A DNA stretch of 64,000 bases from Reichenbachiella sp. (GCF_033344935.1 NZ_JAWPMM010000001.1:3871501-3935500), one strand, 5' to 3'; positions 33,769 to 43,594 are shown, numbered from the stretch's first letter. Made by a program: numbers and translations. Notes: generated by a model from the sequence alone, not told the origin.

Positions 33769-36700
33769 TTAAAATGTAGCCTTTAAGCTAAAACCTAAAC
33801 TTCTAGTAGTTGGACCCACACCAAATTCTCCAAATTCGCCGAGTAAGTCATTACCAAAAGTAGTAGACTCAGGGTCTATCAGATTATTGCTATCAGGAGT
33901 AAACAATAGTAAGTTTCTACCTACTACATTTAGATCTAAACTAGAAAGCGGTGTCCTATCCAAGAATGCCTTTGGAAAAGAATAGCCCAATGAAACTTCT
34001 CTTAGTTTAAGGAAAGTCTTGCTGTGCATATGGTCTCTACTTCTGCTTTGGTTATCCGATTGATTATGGAAACTATTCACATTACTCATGTCAACAGCGG
34101 TTGTATTTTCAGAGTAAGTTCCATCGCCATTATCCACAACAGAGTTAGGCACAATCCAAGGACGTCTTTCATTGTACAACGTATTTGTAGCATTACCTAC
34201 GAACATGGTCAAACGTTGAGTATATGAGTACATGATACCACCATGTCTGTAATCAAAATTCACATTCAACCGGAAATTTTTGTATTTGAATGAATTAGCT
34301 AACCCCATGGTGTAATCTGGATTTACATTTCCGTATTCCACTTTGTCGTCAGCAACTGTAGGAATACCTGCACCATTCACAATAATTTCTCCATCAGGAG
34401 TTGTAGCTTCTGTGTGTCCATAGATCACACCCATTGGTTTACCAGGCACAGCTCTCATTTCTATACCATAGGCAGAGTGTAATACCAAATATTCCAACCC
34501 ATCAGTCAATGAGACCACTTCGTTTTTATTTTTGGTATAGTTATACGAGATATCCCAGGTAAAATTGGAAGTTTTGATTGGCGTCATAGTGACCATCAAC
34601 TCTATCCCTTGATTGGTTACCTCCCCGATATTCTTAGTTTGCTGCGTATAGCCACTAGATACTGGTACATTTACTCTCAATATCTGATCAGTTGTAGATC
34701 GATTATAATAAGCTATATCTACTCCGAATCGATTATTGAAGAATTTCAAATCAGCGCCAATCTCGTATTCTGAAGTAATCTCTGGCTGTAAAGATGGGTT
34801 TCCAATAATATTTGAAACCTCAAATGCATTCACTCCATTGAATGGCAAATTAATACTACCAAATGGCAAGAGTACTTGACCCGGGATCAAGACAGATTCT
34901 ACAGCGTAAGGCAATGCATCATTACCTGTTTGTCCCCAACTTGCTCTAACCTTACCAAATGACAAAATTCCATCTAAAACTGAAGTTGCTTCAGAGAATA
35001 CAAAACTTGCGTTGACCCCAGGGTAAAAGAACGAATTGTTATTCTTTGGAAGTGTAGAAGACCAGTCGTTTCTTGCTACAGCAGTTAAAAACAACATGTC
35101 CTTATAAGAAGCCTCCAACTGACCATATACGCCAATCAATCTTCTCTTAGAATTAAAAGTTGTAGTTACAGGAGTAGCAGAACTGTTGCTAATATTATAG
35201 TAACCAGGAATATCCAATCCAGAAACTGTTTGAGTCTGGTTTCTAAGTTCTCTTTCGTTGTTGTTTAAGCCAACAAGTCCAGAAAGACTGAAATCATTAG
35301 TGATATTCTTGTATGCATTGACCATGAAAGTATGGTCAATTTCTTTTGCGAATCTGGTTTGATCCATTACCTGTCCCGGTATATCTGTTACCGTTCCATT
35401 AGGCGAACCAGGTGTGGTATTAGCTATAGCAATCCAATCTTTAATTTGAGAATTGGCTACATCGGCTCCTACCCTATAAGTTGCGTTTAACCAATCTGTA
35501 AATTTGTAGGTTAGCCCAACTTTTCCATAAACTCTATCTTCATTGAATGAATTTCCATTTTCGTTGATGGAATAATATGGATTTTGCGCATACTGAGTAT
35601 AAAAATTATCCAAATTATAAAATGGATCATTATAATCTTTAAAGTCAACAATACTCATATCCCTAGGGACTTGAATTAATTCTTGAAAAGTGGTAGTACC
35701 TGCTCCACCTTGTCCAGTAGTAATTACACTTTGTTTCTTATTAGAGTAATTAATACTAGTGGTCGCACTTAACTTATCACCTTTTAAAGTTCCTCTGAGC
35801 GATATTGTGTTTCTGTCCAGCACATCAGCATCTCCAGGCACAATACCATCTTGCTTTACATTTCCGTAAGACAAGTAATAAGTTGCTAAATCATTACCTC
35901 CACTTAAGGAAACAGTATTGATATATGAAGTACCGGTCTCATAAAAATCCTTCAAATTATCTCTTGCTTCGAAACTCTTGATCTGCTGGCTATTATCTAC
36001 CACATTACCCCACAATCTATCTTCTCCGTCTAATCTTGGTCCCCAACTTCCGTTTTCTTCAGAAGCATAGTGACCACTCCAACCTTGACCAAATTCATTT
36101 TGAAGCTGTGGCAATCTCAATGGGCGAGTGAATGTAGCGGAACTTGAAAATGCTACTCTAACTCCATCTTGAGACTTTCCTTTTTTGGTGGTAATTACAA
36201 TTACACCATTGGCAGCTCTAGATCCATAAAGTGCTGTAGCTGACGCTCCTTTCAATATTGTCACAGACTCCACATCATCCGGATTGATATCATTGGCTCT
36301 ATTACCAAAATCCTGATTTCTGTTTACATCTGTAGCAGAAGTTGTGGCATTGAAATTATTCGAACTATTGTTGATTGGCACACCATCTACAATATATAAT
36401 GGGTTGTTTGACCCTCCAATAGAAGAATAACCTCTCAAAATCACTTTAGTAGACGCTCCAGGAGCACCAGATGCTGTTGTGATATTAACACCTGCTACCT
36501 TTCCCTGTAAAGAACTCATAACATCTGTGGTTCTACCTCGGGTTACCTCTTCTGAATTTACCTGAGAAGCAGAGTATCCTAAACTCCTAACATCTCTTTC
36601 AATTCCCTGTGCGGTAACAACAACCTCAGATAATTGTTGTGCGTCCGTTTCCATTGAAATGTCTATTACAGATCGATTACCAACTTCCACTTCCTGTGCT

Positions 36701-36936
36701 GACATACCTACGAACGAAAATACGAGTATGCCTCCTTCTGAAGGAACGCTCAATTTCCAATTACCGTCCAAATCCGAAGTAGTTCCGTTCGTGGTTCCCT
36801 TCAGGATGACCGTAACACCCGGTAAGGTAGATCCGTCATCTTTGGATGACACCTTTCCAGACACGGTACGATCTTGCGCCCACGACTCACCTATGAGTGC
36901 AGACAGCAACATGATACTTAGTAGTAGTTTTTTCAT
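33769..36936 (-). CDS. SusC/RagA TonB-linked outer-membrane transporter
   Basis: The 1055-residue protein has a signal peptide, an N-terminal carboxypeptidase-regulatory-like domain (VSGKVSSKDDGSTLPGVTV), the SusC TonB-box/plug region (LSEVVVTAQGIER, then VMSSLQGKVAGVNITTASG and PLYIVDGVPINNSS, VESVTILKGASATALYGSRAANGVIVITTKKG), and a C-terminal 22-strand barrel ending SLGFSLKATF. With SusD it forms the paired transporter for oligomers. No sigma/anti-sigma or hybrid sensor gene is adjacent. It starts a four-gene operon with a possible promoter 150 bases upstream and a terminator at 30949. Confidence 0.95.
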   Translation of the reverse strand: MKKLLLSIMLLSALIGESWAQDRTVSGKVSSKDDGSTLPGVTVILKGTTNGTTSDLDGNWKLSVPSEGGILVFSFVGMSAQEVEVGNRSVIDISMETDAQQLSEVVVTAQGIERDVRSLGYSASQVNSEEVTRGRTTDVMSSLQGKVAGVNITTASGAPGASTKVILRGYSSIGGSNNPLYIVDGVPINNSSNNFNATTSATDVNRNQDFGNRANDINPDDVESVTILKGASATALYGSRAANGVIVITTKKGKSQDGVRVAFSSSATFTRPLRLPQLQNEFGQGWSGHYASEENGSWGPRLDGEDRLWGNVVDNSQQIKSFEARDNLKDFYETGTSYINTVSLSGGNDLATYYLSYGNVKQDGIVPGDADVLDRNTISLRGTLKGDKLSATTSINYSNKKQSVITTGQGGAGTTTFQELIQVPRDMSIVDFKDYNDPFYNLDNFYTQYAQNPYYSINENGNSFNEDRVYGKVGLTYKFTDWLNATYRVGADVANSQIKDWIAIANTTPGSPNGTVTDIPGQVMDQTRFAKEIDHTFMVNAYKNITNDFSLSGLVGLNNNERELRNQTQTVSGLDIPGYYNISNSSATPVTTTFNSKRRLIGVYGQLEASYKDMLFLTAVARNDWSSTLPKNNNSFFYPGVNASFVFSEATSVLDGILSFGKVRASWGQTGNDALPYAVESVLIPGQVLLPFGSINLPFNGVNAFEVSNIIGNPSLQPEITSEYEIGADLKFFNNRFGVDIAYYNRSTTDQILRVNVPVSSGYTQQTKNIGEVTNQGIELMVTMTPIKTSNFTWDISYNYTKNKNEVVSLTDGLEYLVLHSAYGIEMRAVPGKPMGVIYGHTEATTPDGEIIVNGAGIPTVADDKVEYGNVNPDYTMGLANSFKYKNFRLNVNFDYRHGGIMYSYTQRLTMFVGNATNTLYNERRPWIVPNSVVDNGDGTYSENTTAVDMSNVNSFHNQSDNQSRSRDHMHSKTFLKLREVSLGYSFPKAFLDRTPLSSLDLNVVGRNLLLFTPDSNNLIDPESTTFGNDLLGEFGEFGVGPTTRSLGFSLKATF

Positions 36937-37088
36937 ATTGTCTTAGTTTTAAATGATAAAATATGTTTAACGGGCCTATAAAAGCGTGTAACATTTTTAC
37001 CCTTACAGGGCTAAGACAAAAAAATAGAAACGTTATTTCACGGACATTTCTATAAGAAAAGAGAATTATAGGGTGAAAACGGCAAACC

Positions 37089-37096
37089 CAAATTTA
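37089..37096 (-). promoter_or_regulatory. Candidate -7 element upstream of SusC
   Basis: CAAATTTA on the plus strand reads TAAATTTG on the minus strand, an exact TAnnTTTG. It is about 150 bases before the SusC start, which would give a long leader. No -33 TTG is seen at the right distance. The 166-base spacer between this gene and the upstream PorE-like gene contains no other structure I can support. Confidence 0.4.
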
Positions 37097-37102
37097 TTAT
37101 TC

Positions 37103-39034
37103 TTAATCACCAGATATTCCTAAGATTTTAAACTCAATCCTTCTATTTTTAGATTGATTCTCCAAATTATCGTTGGGGGCAATTGGATGGCCTTGCCCGT
37201 AGCCTTTGTATGAAATCTGCTCTTCACTGATCCTTTTGAATCGTAAAAAATCATACACAGACTTGGCTCTTTTGGTTGACAACTCCATGTTGTATTCGGC
37301 CGACCCCACATTATCAGTGTGACCAGATATTTCCACTTTCACACCAGGGTTTTGTTTAAGAAAATCATAAACTTCCTTTAGCTCTGACATAGATTTTCGC
37401 TGCAAAGAAAACTCATTGAAGTCAAAGAATATATTTCCTAAAACTGTAGTTTTCCCCACCTTAACAGGCTCTAAATTGATATCCAAAAGATTCGAATCAA
37501 AGCCATTAATATCATCGAATGAAAATGAAAAATCTTGGAATAAATAGCCAGGAGAGGAAATATAGAGTCCATACTGGTTAGACTCAGATAATACAACCGT
37601 ATAGTCTCCGGTCTTCTTATCTGATAAAAGCTCAGAATAATATTTCTCATTATTCAATTTATACAACTTAATATTTGCCTGAAGTGGAGCACCCGACTCG
37701 GCATCTCTTACTGTCCCCTTTAGATAGGAACTCCGATTAGAAACACGAAAGCTATCTGGTAGATCGAAGCTGTATAATTTACTTTCAAAGTTGCCTCGAT
37801 CTTTCTTTTCTATGGTGTAGTAACCCTTCTCTCCATCGGAGGAAATATAAAGCGACAATTGGTCATGCGCATCGTTCAAAGGGTAACCTAAATTCACCGG
37901 TTCAGACCAAATAGAATCAGTCCTTTCACTCATATAAATATCCAATCCACCTAGCCCAACTTTACCGTTTGAAGAGTAATAAATCGACTCACCGTTTGCA
38001 TGAATAAAGGGCGATATTTCGTCTTTATTTGTGTTAATTTTTTTTCCAAGATTTACAGCCTCTTCCCACTTTCCTTTCTTGTTTTTAGAAGAAGACCAAA
38101 TATCCTTTCGACCAAACCCTCCTTGCCTATTAGAAACAAAATATATCGTGCGTCCGTCAGCTGAGAGTGAAGCTTGAGCTTCCCATGCCGCAGAGTTGAT
38201 CATATTACCCATATTCTCTGGGGTTGACCAGTTATCACCCTCCTTATACGAAACATATATATCACAACTTCCAAATCCCCTGCGTCCATCACAGGAAGTG
38301 AACACTAGCATTCGCCCATCTGCAGAAAGAGACGCCGCACCTTCATTGTAAGCGGAGTTAATATTTTCCGAAACCGACACAGGCACTGACCAGCTTCCGT
38401 CTTCCAATTTATTGCTGTAGAAGATATCCTCGTCATGCTGAACAGATAATCCCTCTCTACGAGTGAAGTAGATTTTTTTCTGATCCACAGAAAGCACAGG
38501 AAAATATTGTAGCGCGAATGTATTGGCGTGATCGGGCAAAATCTGAATATTGTATTCAAAAGGAGTTTCCATAGCAGACAAAGCAAATTGACAATTATCA
38601 ACCATCACTTCTGCCTGCTTTCGCTTCTGGATCTCGGTGTCGTCTCGTGATAGATAATGTCCTAAGTAAGCCTTGGAGTCTTCATAATTAGCTTGTTTGA
38701 AGTAAATCTCACCAATCAGAAAATAAGCATAGATAGATTTAGGATAATCTGGATCAATCTCCAATGCCTTTTGAAGAGCCGCCAAGGTTTCATCATATCT
38801 ACCTAAACGATAATTGGCACTACCCATAGCCAACCAAACCTCGATAAAATTAGGATCTTTATCCAAGGCATCTTGCAAAGGCTCAAAAGCTTCTCGAAAC
38901 TGCGCTCTTTTCAGATACTGTCGAGCCTCTTCGTAATACTTCTCAGCCCTTTTGTCGGTGGTGTGATACTTCGTGTATTGGCCAAATACAGTAAAGCAAG
39001 TAAGGAAAAATAAGGTGGTAATGGCAATTCTCAT
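37103..39034 (-). CDS. PorE-like envelope protein: TPR, PD40 propeller, carboxypeptidase-like domain, OmpA domain
   Basis: The 643-residue protein has a signal peptide (AITTLFFLTCFTVFGQ), TPRs (about 30-130, YRLGRYDETLAALQKALEIDPDYP), a PD40/WD40-like propeller (about 165-430) with repeated SxDGRxxFxS motifs such as SLSADGRTIYFVSN, a carboxypeptidase regulatory-like domain (about 440-520), and a C-terminal OmpA peptidoglycan-binding domain (VEISGHTDNVGSAEYN). This is the domain order of PorE, an anchor of the type IX secretion system, although PorE is a lipoprotein and this start has no clear lipobox. Related but TPR-less is the gene at 53822. The open frame begins at 39109 but ATG 39034 fits the signal peptide. 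Confidence 0.87.
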   Translation of the reverse strand: MRIAITTLFFLTCFTVFGQYTKYHTTDKRAEKYYEEARQYLKRAQFREAFEPLQDALDKDPNFIEVWLAMGSANYRLGRYDETLAALQKALEIDPDYPKSIYAYFLIGEIYFKQANYEDSKAYLGHYLSRDDTEIQKRKQAEVMVDNCQFALSAMETPFEYNIQILPDHANTFALQYFPVLSVDQKKIYFTRREGLSVQHDEDIFYSNKLEDGSWSVPVSVSENINSAYNEGAASLSADGRMLVFTSCDGRRGFGSCDIYVSYKEGDNWSTPENMGNMINSAAWEAQASLSADGRTIYFVSNRQGGFGRKDIWSSSKNKKGKWEEAVNLGKKINTNKDEISPFIHANGESIYYSSNGKVGLGGLDIYMSERTDSIWSEPVNLGYPLNDAHDQLSLYISSDGEKGYYTIEKKDRGNFESKLYSFDLPDSFRVSNRSSYLKGTVRDAESGAPLQANIKLYKLNNEKYYSELLSDKKTGDYTVVLSESNQYGLYISSPGYLFQDFSFSFDDINGFDSNLLDINLEPVKVGKTTVLGNIFFDFNEFSLQRKSMSELKEVYDFLKQNPGVKVEISGHTDNVGSAEYNMELSTKRAKSVYDFLRFKRISEEQISYKGYGQGHPIAPNDNLENQSKNRRIEFKILGISGD

Positions 39035-39063
39035 AAGACTCGTTTTATGCAATAACGAAGATA

Positions 39064-39684
39064 TTATGGAATATTGAGGTATTTGTGCGTTTGTAATGAA
39101 ATATTCCATTGTGGATGCGCTTTGGCGTAGTCAATGATCTTTTCTGTCATTTGATCGGCTTTGCCCCATTCTGGTTGCAAATACAACATGCATTTTTCTT
39201 CTACTCTCGCTGCATGCTCCTCAGCAAATTTAAAGTCTGACTTATTGAAAACGATGGCTTTCAATTCATGCGCCTGACTATAAACAGATTCATGCGGTGC
39301 TTTGAACTTCTTTGGAGAAAAACAAACCCAATCCCATGTACCTGACATCGGATAAGCGCCTGAAGTCTCTATATGCAATCGATAGCCTTCTGATTTCAAT
39401 CGGGAAGTCAATGCACTCAAATCATACATCAAAGGCTCTCCACCAGTGATAATCAAAGTTTTGCATGGATACTGACTGAGTTCTTTTATGATTTCGTCAA
39501 TAGTGAAAAAAGGATGATCCTCCTCATTCCAGGATTCTTTCACATCGCACCAGACACAGCCCACATCACATCCGCCTAATCTCACGAATATGGCTGGTTT
39601 ACCAGAATAAAAACCCTCCCCTTGGATGGAGTAAAAAATCTCCATAATGGGTAGCTTCTCTGATATTTTGGGAATGAAGGTCAA
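39064..39684 (-). CDS. queE: 7-carboxy-7-deazaguanine synthase
   Basis: QueE is the radical-SAM enzyme that contracts 6-carboxytetrahydropterin to 7-carboxy-7-deazaguanine on the way to queuosine. The 206-residue protein has IFYSIQGEGFYSGKPAIFVRLGG, the cluster motif C-D-V-G-C-V-W-C (C-x3-C-x2-C), LIITGGEPLMYDL and the substrate-binding LHIETSGAYPM. The two-base gap after folD and 29-base gap to the PorE-like gene suggest one transcription unit beginning at lepA. No preQ1 riboswitch was found. Confidence 0.94.
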   Translation of the reverse strand: MTFIPKISEKLPIMEIFYSIQGEGFYSGKPAIFVRLGGCDVGCVWCDVKESWNEEDHPFFTIDEIIKELSQYPCKTLIITGGEPLMYDLSALTSRLKSEGYRLHIETSGAYPMSGTWDWVCFSPKKFKAPHESVYSQAHELKAIVFNKSDFKFAEEHAARVEEKCMLYLQPEWGKADQMTEKIIDYAKAHPQWNISLQTHKYLNIP

Positions 39685-39686
39685 AC

Positions 39687-40559
39687 TTACAGCAGGTTCT
39701 TCTTGGCAGCTTGTAGCGTATTAATCATCAAAGAAGCGATGGTCATCGGACCTACACCACCAGGTACAGGTGTGATGTGACTCGCAATTGCCTCCACCTC
39801 TTCGTAATCCACATCGCCAGACAATCTAAAACCTGATTTCTTTGATGCATCTTCTACTCGTGTGGTTCCCACGTCGATGACTACAGCGCCCTTTTGCACC
39901 ATGTCTTTGGTGATCAACCCTGGCAACCCTACAGCTGAAATTAGTATATCCGCCTGTCTCGTGTGATTGGCCAAGTCTTTGGTGTACTTGTTGCAAAGTG
40001 AGACTGTAGCATTTCCTTCTTTTGAAAGCATTAGAGCCAAAGGCGCCCCAACCAAACGACTGGCACCTACAATCACACAATTTTTTCCTTCTGTTTCAAT
40101 CTCGTATCGCTTCAACAGCTCCATGACACCAAAAGGCGTAGCTGGCATCAATTTCGGATGATCAGAGGTAATACTGCCAAAGTTTTCATTAACGAATCCA
40201 TCCACATCTTTTTCAGCAGAAATACTTTCGGTCACTTTATCCACAGAGATATGCGCAGGCAGTGGCAACTGAACGATAAACCCATCAATATCATCGTCAG
40301 TATTCAGGTTATGCACATGCTTGAGCAGCTTCTCTTCAGAGATGCTCTCGGCAAACTGCATCAACGTATATTCAAATCCCACAGCAGCACAGGCTTTGAT
40401 TTTCCCTCCTACATAAGTGTGGCTGGCACCGTCATCGCCCACAATAATAATAGCCAAATGAGGCGCTCGCTTGCCCTTAGCCTTGAGCTCGTCTACTTGT
40501 GCTTTGATTTCTGATTTGATATCTGCAGATATCTTTTTACCATCGATTATTGTAGCCAT
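39687..40559 (-). CDS. folD: Bifunctional methylenetetrahydrofolate dehydrogenase/cyclohydrolase
   Basis: FolD interconverts 5,10-methylene-THF and 10-formyl-THF, providing one-carbon units. The 290-residue protein has the family signature TYVGGKIKACAAVG (catalytic Lys in YVxxKxK), FIVQLPLPAHI, DVDGF, the NADP-binding GASRLVGAPLALML, and the C-terminal ITPVPGGVGPMTIASL. Length and order are standard. It is downstream of lepA (about 47 bases) and immediately upstream of queE. Confidence 0.97.
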   Translation of the reverse strand: MATIIDGKKISADIKSEIKAQVDELKAKGKRAPHLAIIIVGDDGASHTYVGGKIKACAAVGFEYTLMQFAESISEEKLLKHVHNLNTDDDIDGFIVQLPLPAHISVDKVTESISAEKDVDGFVNENFGSITSDHPKLMPATPFGVMELLKRYEIETEGKNCVIVGASRLVGAPLALMLSKEGNATVSLCNKYTKDLANHTRQADILISAVGLPGLITKDMVQKGAVVIDVGTTRVEDASKKSGFRLSGDVDYEEVEAIASHITPVPGGVGPMTIASLMINTLQAAKKNLL

Positions 40560-40606
40560 CTTTTCTTGTTTTCCTGTTTGCTTTGGGTCAATGAGGAATT
40601 TTGACT

Positions 40607-42394
40607 TTAATCCAATTTCAATACCGCCATAAATGCATCCTGCGGAATTTCTACATTTCCGACCTGACGCATACGCTTCTTACCTTTCTTCTGCTTTTCT
40701 AGCAATTTACGCTTACGCGAAATATCACCGCCATAACACTTGGCCAATACGTTTTTACGCATTGCCTTCACCGTTTCTCTTGCGATAATCTTATTTCCAA
40801 TAGACGCCTGGATCGGAATCTCAAACATCTGTCTTGGAATCAATTCTTTTAGTTTTTCACACAGTCTCTTGCCCCATTCGTACGCCTTGTCTCTGTGGAC
40901 AATAGCAGAAAGTGCATCAACTGGCTCGCCATTGAGCATGATATCTAGCTTCACCAATTTTGAAGGTCTCAAGCCCGTCAATTCGTAATCTAAAGAAGCA
41001 TAACCTCTCGATATCGTCTTCAACTTGTCAAAGAAGTCAAATACAATCTCAGACAACGGAATATCAAAAGTCAGCTCTACACGCTCAGAAGTCAGATACA
41101 CCTGATTCTGTATCGTTCCCCTTTTGTCCATACAAAGAGAAATAATTGGCCCCACAAAATCGGCCTTGCTAATAATCTGCGCTTTGATGTACGGCTCTTC
41201 AATGTCTTTGATTCTACTCGGGTCAGGCATTTCCGACGGTGCATTGATAAAAATCTCCGATCCGTCTGTCATCTGCGCTTTGAACTGCACCGATGGCACC
41301 GTGGTGATCACAGTCATATCAAACTCACGCTCTAAACGCTCCTGAATGATCTCCATGTGCAGCATACCGAGGAATCCACATCGGAATCCAAAACCTAAGG
41401 CGGCTGATGTCTCTGGTTCCCAGATCAACGAAGCATCGTTGAGCTGAAGTTTTTCCATAGATGCTCGAAGTTCTTCGTAGTCCGTAGTTTCTACAGGATA
41501 GATACCCGCAAATACCATCGGCTTCACGTCTTCGAAACCTTTGATCATCTCCTGAGTAGGGCGATCTACGTGAGTGATGGTATCCCCCACTTTTACTTCC
41601 TTCGCTACCTTGATTCCAGAAATGAGGTAGCCCACATTTCCGGCTGAAATTTCTTGCTGAGGCTTCTGCTGTAATCCGAGAATACCGATTTCGTCTGCAT
41701 CATAAGTTTTGCCAGTCGCCACAAATTTTACTTTATCTCCCTTTTTGATCGAGCCATTGAAAACCCGAAAGATTACTTCGATTCCTCTAAATGAGTTGAA
41801 AACAGAATCGAAAATCATGGCCTGCAGCGGCTCTTCTTTTTTGCCTTTCGGTGCTGGAATACGGTTCACAATTCCGGCAAGGATATCATCAACCCCTATT
41901 CCTGTTTTTCCACTGGCGTGGATAATATCTTCTTTGTCGCACCCAATCAAATCTATGATTTGATCCGACACTTCCTCAGGCATAGCGCCTGGAAGGTCAA
42001 TTTTGTTGAGCACTGGTATGATCTCCAAATCATGCTCTAGTGCCAAATACAAATTGGAAATAGTCTGTGCTTCGATACCTTGAGAAGCATCTACAATCAA
42101 TAATGCCCCTTCGCAGGCAGCAATAGATCTAGAAACTTCGTAAGAAAAATCTACGTGACCTGGGGTGTCGATCAAGTTGAGGGTATAATCCTTACCCTCA
42201 AAGTGGTAGCCCATCTGAATGGCATGACTTTTAATCGTAATGCCACGCTCACGTTCCAAGTCCATGTCATCGAGCAATTGCTCTTGCATGTCTCGATCCG
42301 AAACCGTCCCGGTGTGCTGTAATAAACGATCCGCCAAGGTGCTCTTGCCGTGATCAATGTGTGCAATGATGCAGAAATTTCTTATGTTCTCCAT
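40607..42394 (-). CDS. lepA: Elongation factor 4 (LepA)
   Basis: LepA is a ribosome-associated GTPase that assists back-translocation or 30S assembly. The 595-residue protein has the P-loop AHIDHGKST near residue 10, the switch [37 protein letters not shown], then domains II-V and the LepA-specific C-terminal domain ending [20 protein letters not shown]. Start at 42394 removes seven non-conserved leader residues of the longer frame. A perfect -7 element lies 19 bases upstream of that start. Confidence 0.97.
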   Translation of the reverse strand: MENIRNFCIIAHIDHGKSTLADRLLQHTGTVSDRDMQEQLLDDMDLERERGITIKSHAIQMGYHFEGKDYTLNLIDTPGHVDFSYEVSRSIAACEGALLIVDASQGIEAQTISNLYLALEHDLEIIPVLNKIDLPGAMPEEVSDQIIDLIGCDKEDIIHASGKTGIGVDDILAGIVNRIPAPKGKKEEPLQAMIFDSVFNSFRGIEVIFRVFNGSIKKGDKVKFVATGKTYDADEIGILGLQQKPQQEISAGNVGYLISGIKVAKEVKVGDTITHVDRPTQEMIKGFEDVKPMVFAGIYPVETTDYEELRASMEKLQLNDASLIWEPETSAALGFGFRCGFLGMLHMEIIQERLEREFDMTVITTVPSVQFKAQMTDGSEIFINAPSEMPDPSRIKDIEEPYIKAQIISKADFVGPIISLCMDKRGTIQNQVYLTSERVELTFDIPLSEIVFDFFDKLKTISRGYASLDYELTGLRPSKLVKLDIMLNGEPVDALSAIVHRDKAYEWGKRLCEKLKELIPRQMFEIPIQASIGNKIIARETVKAMRKNVLAKCYGGDISRKRKLLEKQKKGKKRMRQVGNVEIPQDAFMAVLKLD

Positions 42395-42412
42395 TTTTTT
42401 CAAAAACGAATG

Positions 42413-42420
42413 CAAAAATA
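42413..42420 (-). promoter_or_regulatory. Candidate -7 element of lepA
   Basis: CAAAAATA on the plus strand is TATTTTTG on the minus strand, an exact match to TAnnTTTG, 19 bases from the lepA ATG. No TTG -33 partner was found at 17-23 bases, so the call rests on this box and its position. Confidence 0.5.
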
Positions 42421-42497
42421 GATAAAGTTTAGTTCAGTTTTGCATTCTGATTCAAAGATGAACAGGTAGTTTTTCATTAATTAATAATAAGTCAGTT

Positions 42498-43013
42498 ATG
42501 ACCGAGCAATCCAACAATATTTCAGAGTATATCATCTCCATCTATCGCAAAGAAGATTTGATGAGAGCCTATCATTTTGATCTGGAAAAGTTTGGCAATC
42601 AGGTGATTAATTTCTTCCCCATCTCTGACAAAGAGAAACTGGCTGAGGTCAACCACTACGAAGAATTCATGCAAAAAATGAAGGATCAGGGGATCGAAGA
42701 AAAAGGTCATTTACAGGAAGTGAATGAGCTGGTCGCTACACTCAGCAAACTCCACGACCAACTTAAAGCTGATGACGAAAACTACTACGGTGTCTACCAA
42801 AAAGCCCTACCCTTCATCGAAAACAACATGAGCCACGCCAAGGGCGCGATCCGCGACGAGATCCAAATCTGCCTCAACGGCATCTACGGTTTCCTCCTCC
42901 TCAAAATCGCAGAAAGAAACATCGACCCGGAAGACCAAACCATGGTCGATCGTTTTGGGGACTTGCTTTCACTTCTTAGTTTTAAGTATGAGGAGATGAA
43001 AGGGGCGAATTAA
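42498..43013 (+). CDS. DUF4924 family protein
   Basis: The 171-residue protein is all-helical without a signal peptide or membrane segment. It has the DUF4924 layout: NISEYIISIYRKEDLMRAYHFDLEKF at the start, HYEEFMQKMKDQGIEEKGHLQEVNEL in the middle and NGIYGFLLLKIAERNI near the end. The family is Bacteroidota-restricted and of unknown role. It is divergent from lepA and followed by the repeat-rich spacer that precedes the arsenosugar genes. Confidence 0.85.
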   Translation: MTEQSNNISEYIISIYRKEDLMRAYHFDLEKFGNQVINFFPISDKEKLAEVNHYEEFMQKMKDQGIEEKGHLQEVNELVATLSKLHDQLKADDENYYGVYQKALPFIENNMSHAKGAIRDEIQICLNGIYGFLLLKIAERNIDPEDQTMVDRFGDLLSLLSFKYEEMKGAN

Positions 43014-43107
43014 TTTCTGAAACTAATCACTTCTACCGTCATCACACGAGCCATTCGGGTGATCTGCTAGCGGTTAGCGCAAATGCAACGCTTCCTTCTG
43101 CACTAAG

Positions 43108-43152
43108 CAGACAGATAGCCCGGACTATCGCCGGGCTATGACATGGTTCTTT
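43108..43152. repeat. Direct repeat copy 1 (paired with 43329-43373)
   Basis: These 45 bases recur at 43329-43373 with 36 matching positions. Copy 1 contains a stem ATAGCCCGG (43115-43123) with CCGGGCTAT (43131-43139); in copy 2 the left half of the stem has changed so the hairpin is broken. It lies in the 581-base gap between the DUF4924 gene and the arsenosugar genes, which holds no coding frame. Confidence 0.75.
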
Positions 43153-43203
43153 TCAACACCCTCAGAGTCACCTGAAAGGGACTCTGATTGATTATAATCA
43201 AAT

Positions 43204-43312
43204 TGTCATTTCGCAAGGAATTCGACGACAGTCGGATGACTGGAGAAATCTCCTCAGAAGCTTGCAGCCTGCCATATACTAAGGAGATCCCTCCGCAAGC
43301 TACGGGATGACA
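43204..43312. repeat. Palindromic intergenic repeat A (109 bp)
   Basis: Ends TGTCATTTCG (43204-43213) and CGGGATGACA (43303-43312) are inverted with two mismatches. Inside, GGAGAAATCTCCT (from 43242) and AGGAGATCCCTCC (from 43281) are inverted at 11 of 13 positions. This is the 'GTCATTTCGA...' type of intergenic repeat common in Bacteroidota and other genomes. Confidence 0.7.
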
Positions 43313-43328
43313 TTAACCAAGCAGAAAT

Positions 43329-43373
43329 CAGACAGATAAGTAGTACTATCACCGGGCCATGACGTAGTTCTTT
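43329..43373. repeat. Direct repeat copy 2 (paired with 43108-43152)
   Basis: Second copy of the 45-base direct repeat, about 80 percent identical to copy 1. It lies between palindromic elements A and B, so the gap contains the order direct repeat, element A, direct repeat, element B. Confidence 0.75.
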
Positions 43374-43477
43374 GTCATTTCGAACGATCCGACCGGAGGA
43401 AGGTGAAGAGAGAAATCTTATCGAAATCAATTCCGCAAATGATGACGTTAAGATTTCTCCTATCGTCGAAATGACAA
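43372..43477. repeat. Palindromic intergenic repeat B (106 bp, long hairpin)
   Basis: TTGTCATTTCGAACGAT (43372-43388) and ATCGTCGAAATGACAA (43462-43477) are inverted copies with a single extra base, and AGAAATCTTA (43411-43420) pairs perfectly with TAAGATTTCT (43449-43458). The whole can fold into a long two-part hairpin. It shares the GTCATTTCG end with element A. Confidence 0.8.
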
Positions 43478-43594
43478 TTAGGGATGACTTTCAACTAATA
43501 ATTGGAATTATTTCCCATCACTAATGGTTATTGGGATAGAAATTTTAAATTCAAGATTTTAAATTTCACCTGCCTACAAATAACCAATACAAAC

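Noticed and set aside
40158-40514. 118-codon plus-strand open frame inside folD
   Set aside because: Antisense shadow of a strongly conserved gene with no family features of its own.
43108-43373. Possible CRISPR array
   Set aside because: There are only two copies of a diverged 45-base unit with a 176-base interval and no cas genes.
43204-43477. Possible structured RNA gene or riboswitch
   Set aside because: The hairpins match the style of common intergenic palindromic repeats, and similar ends recur in element C, so a repeat is the simpler reading.
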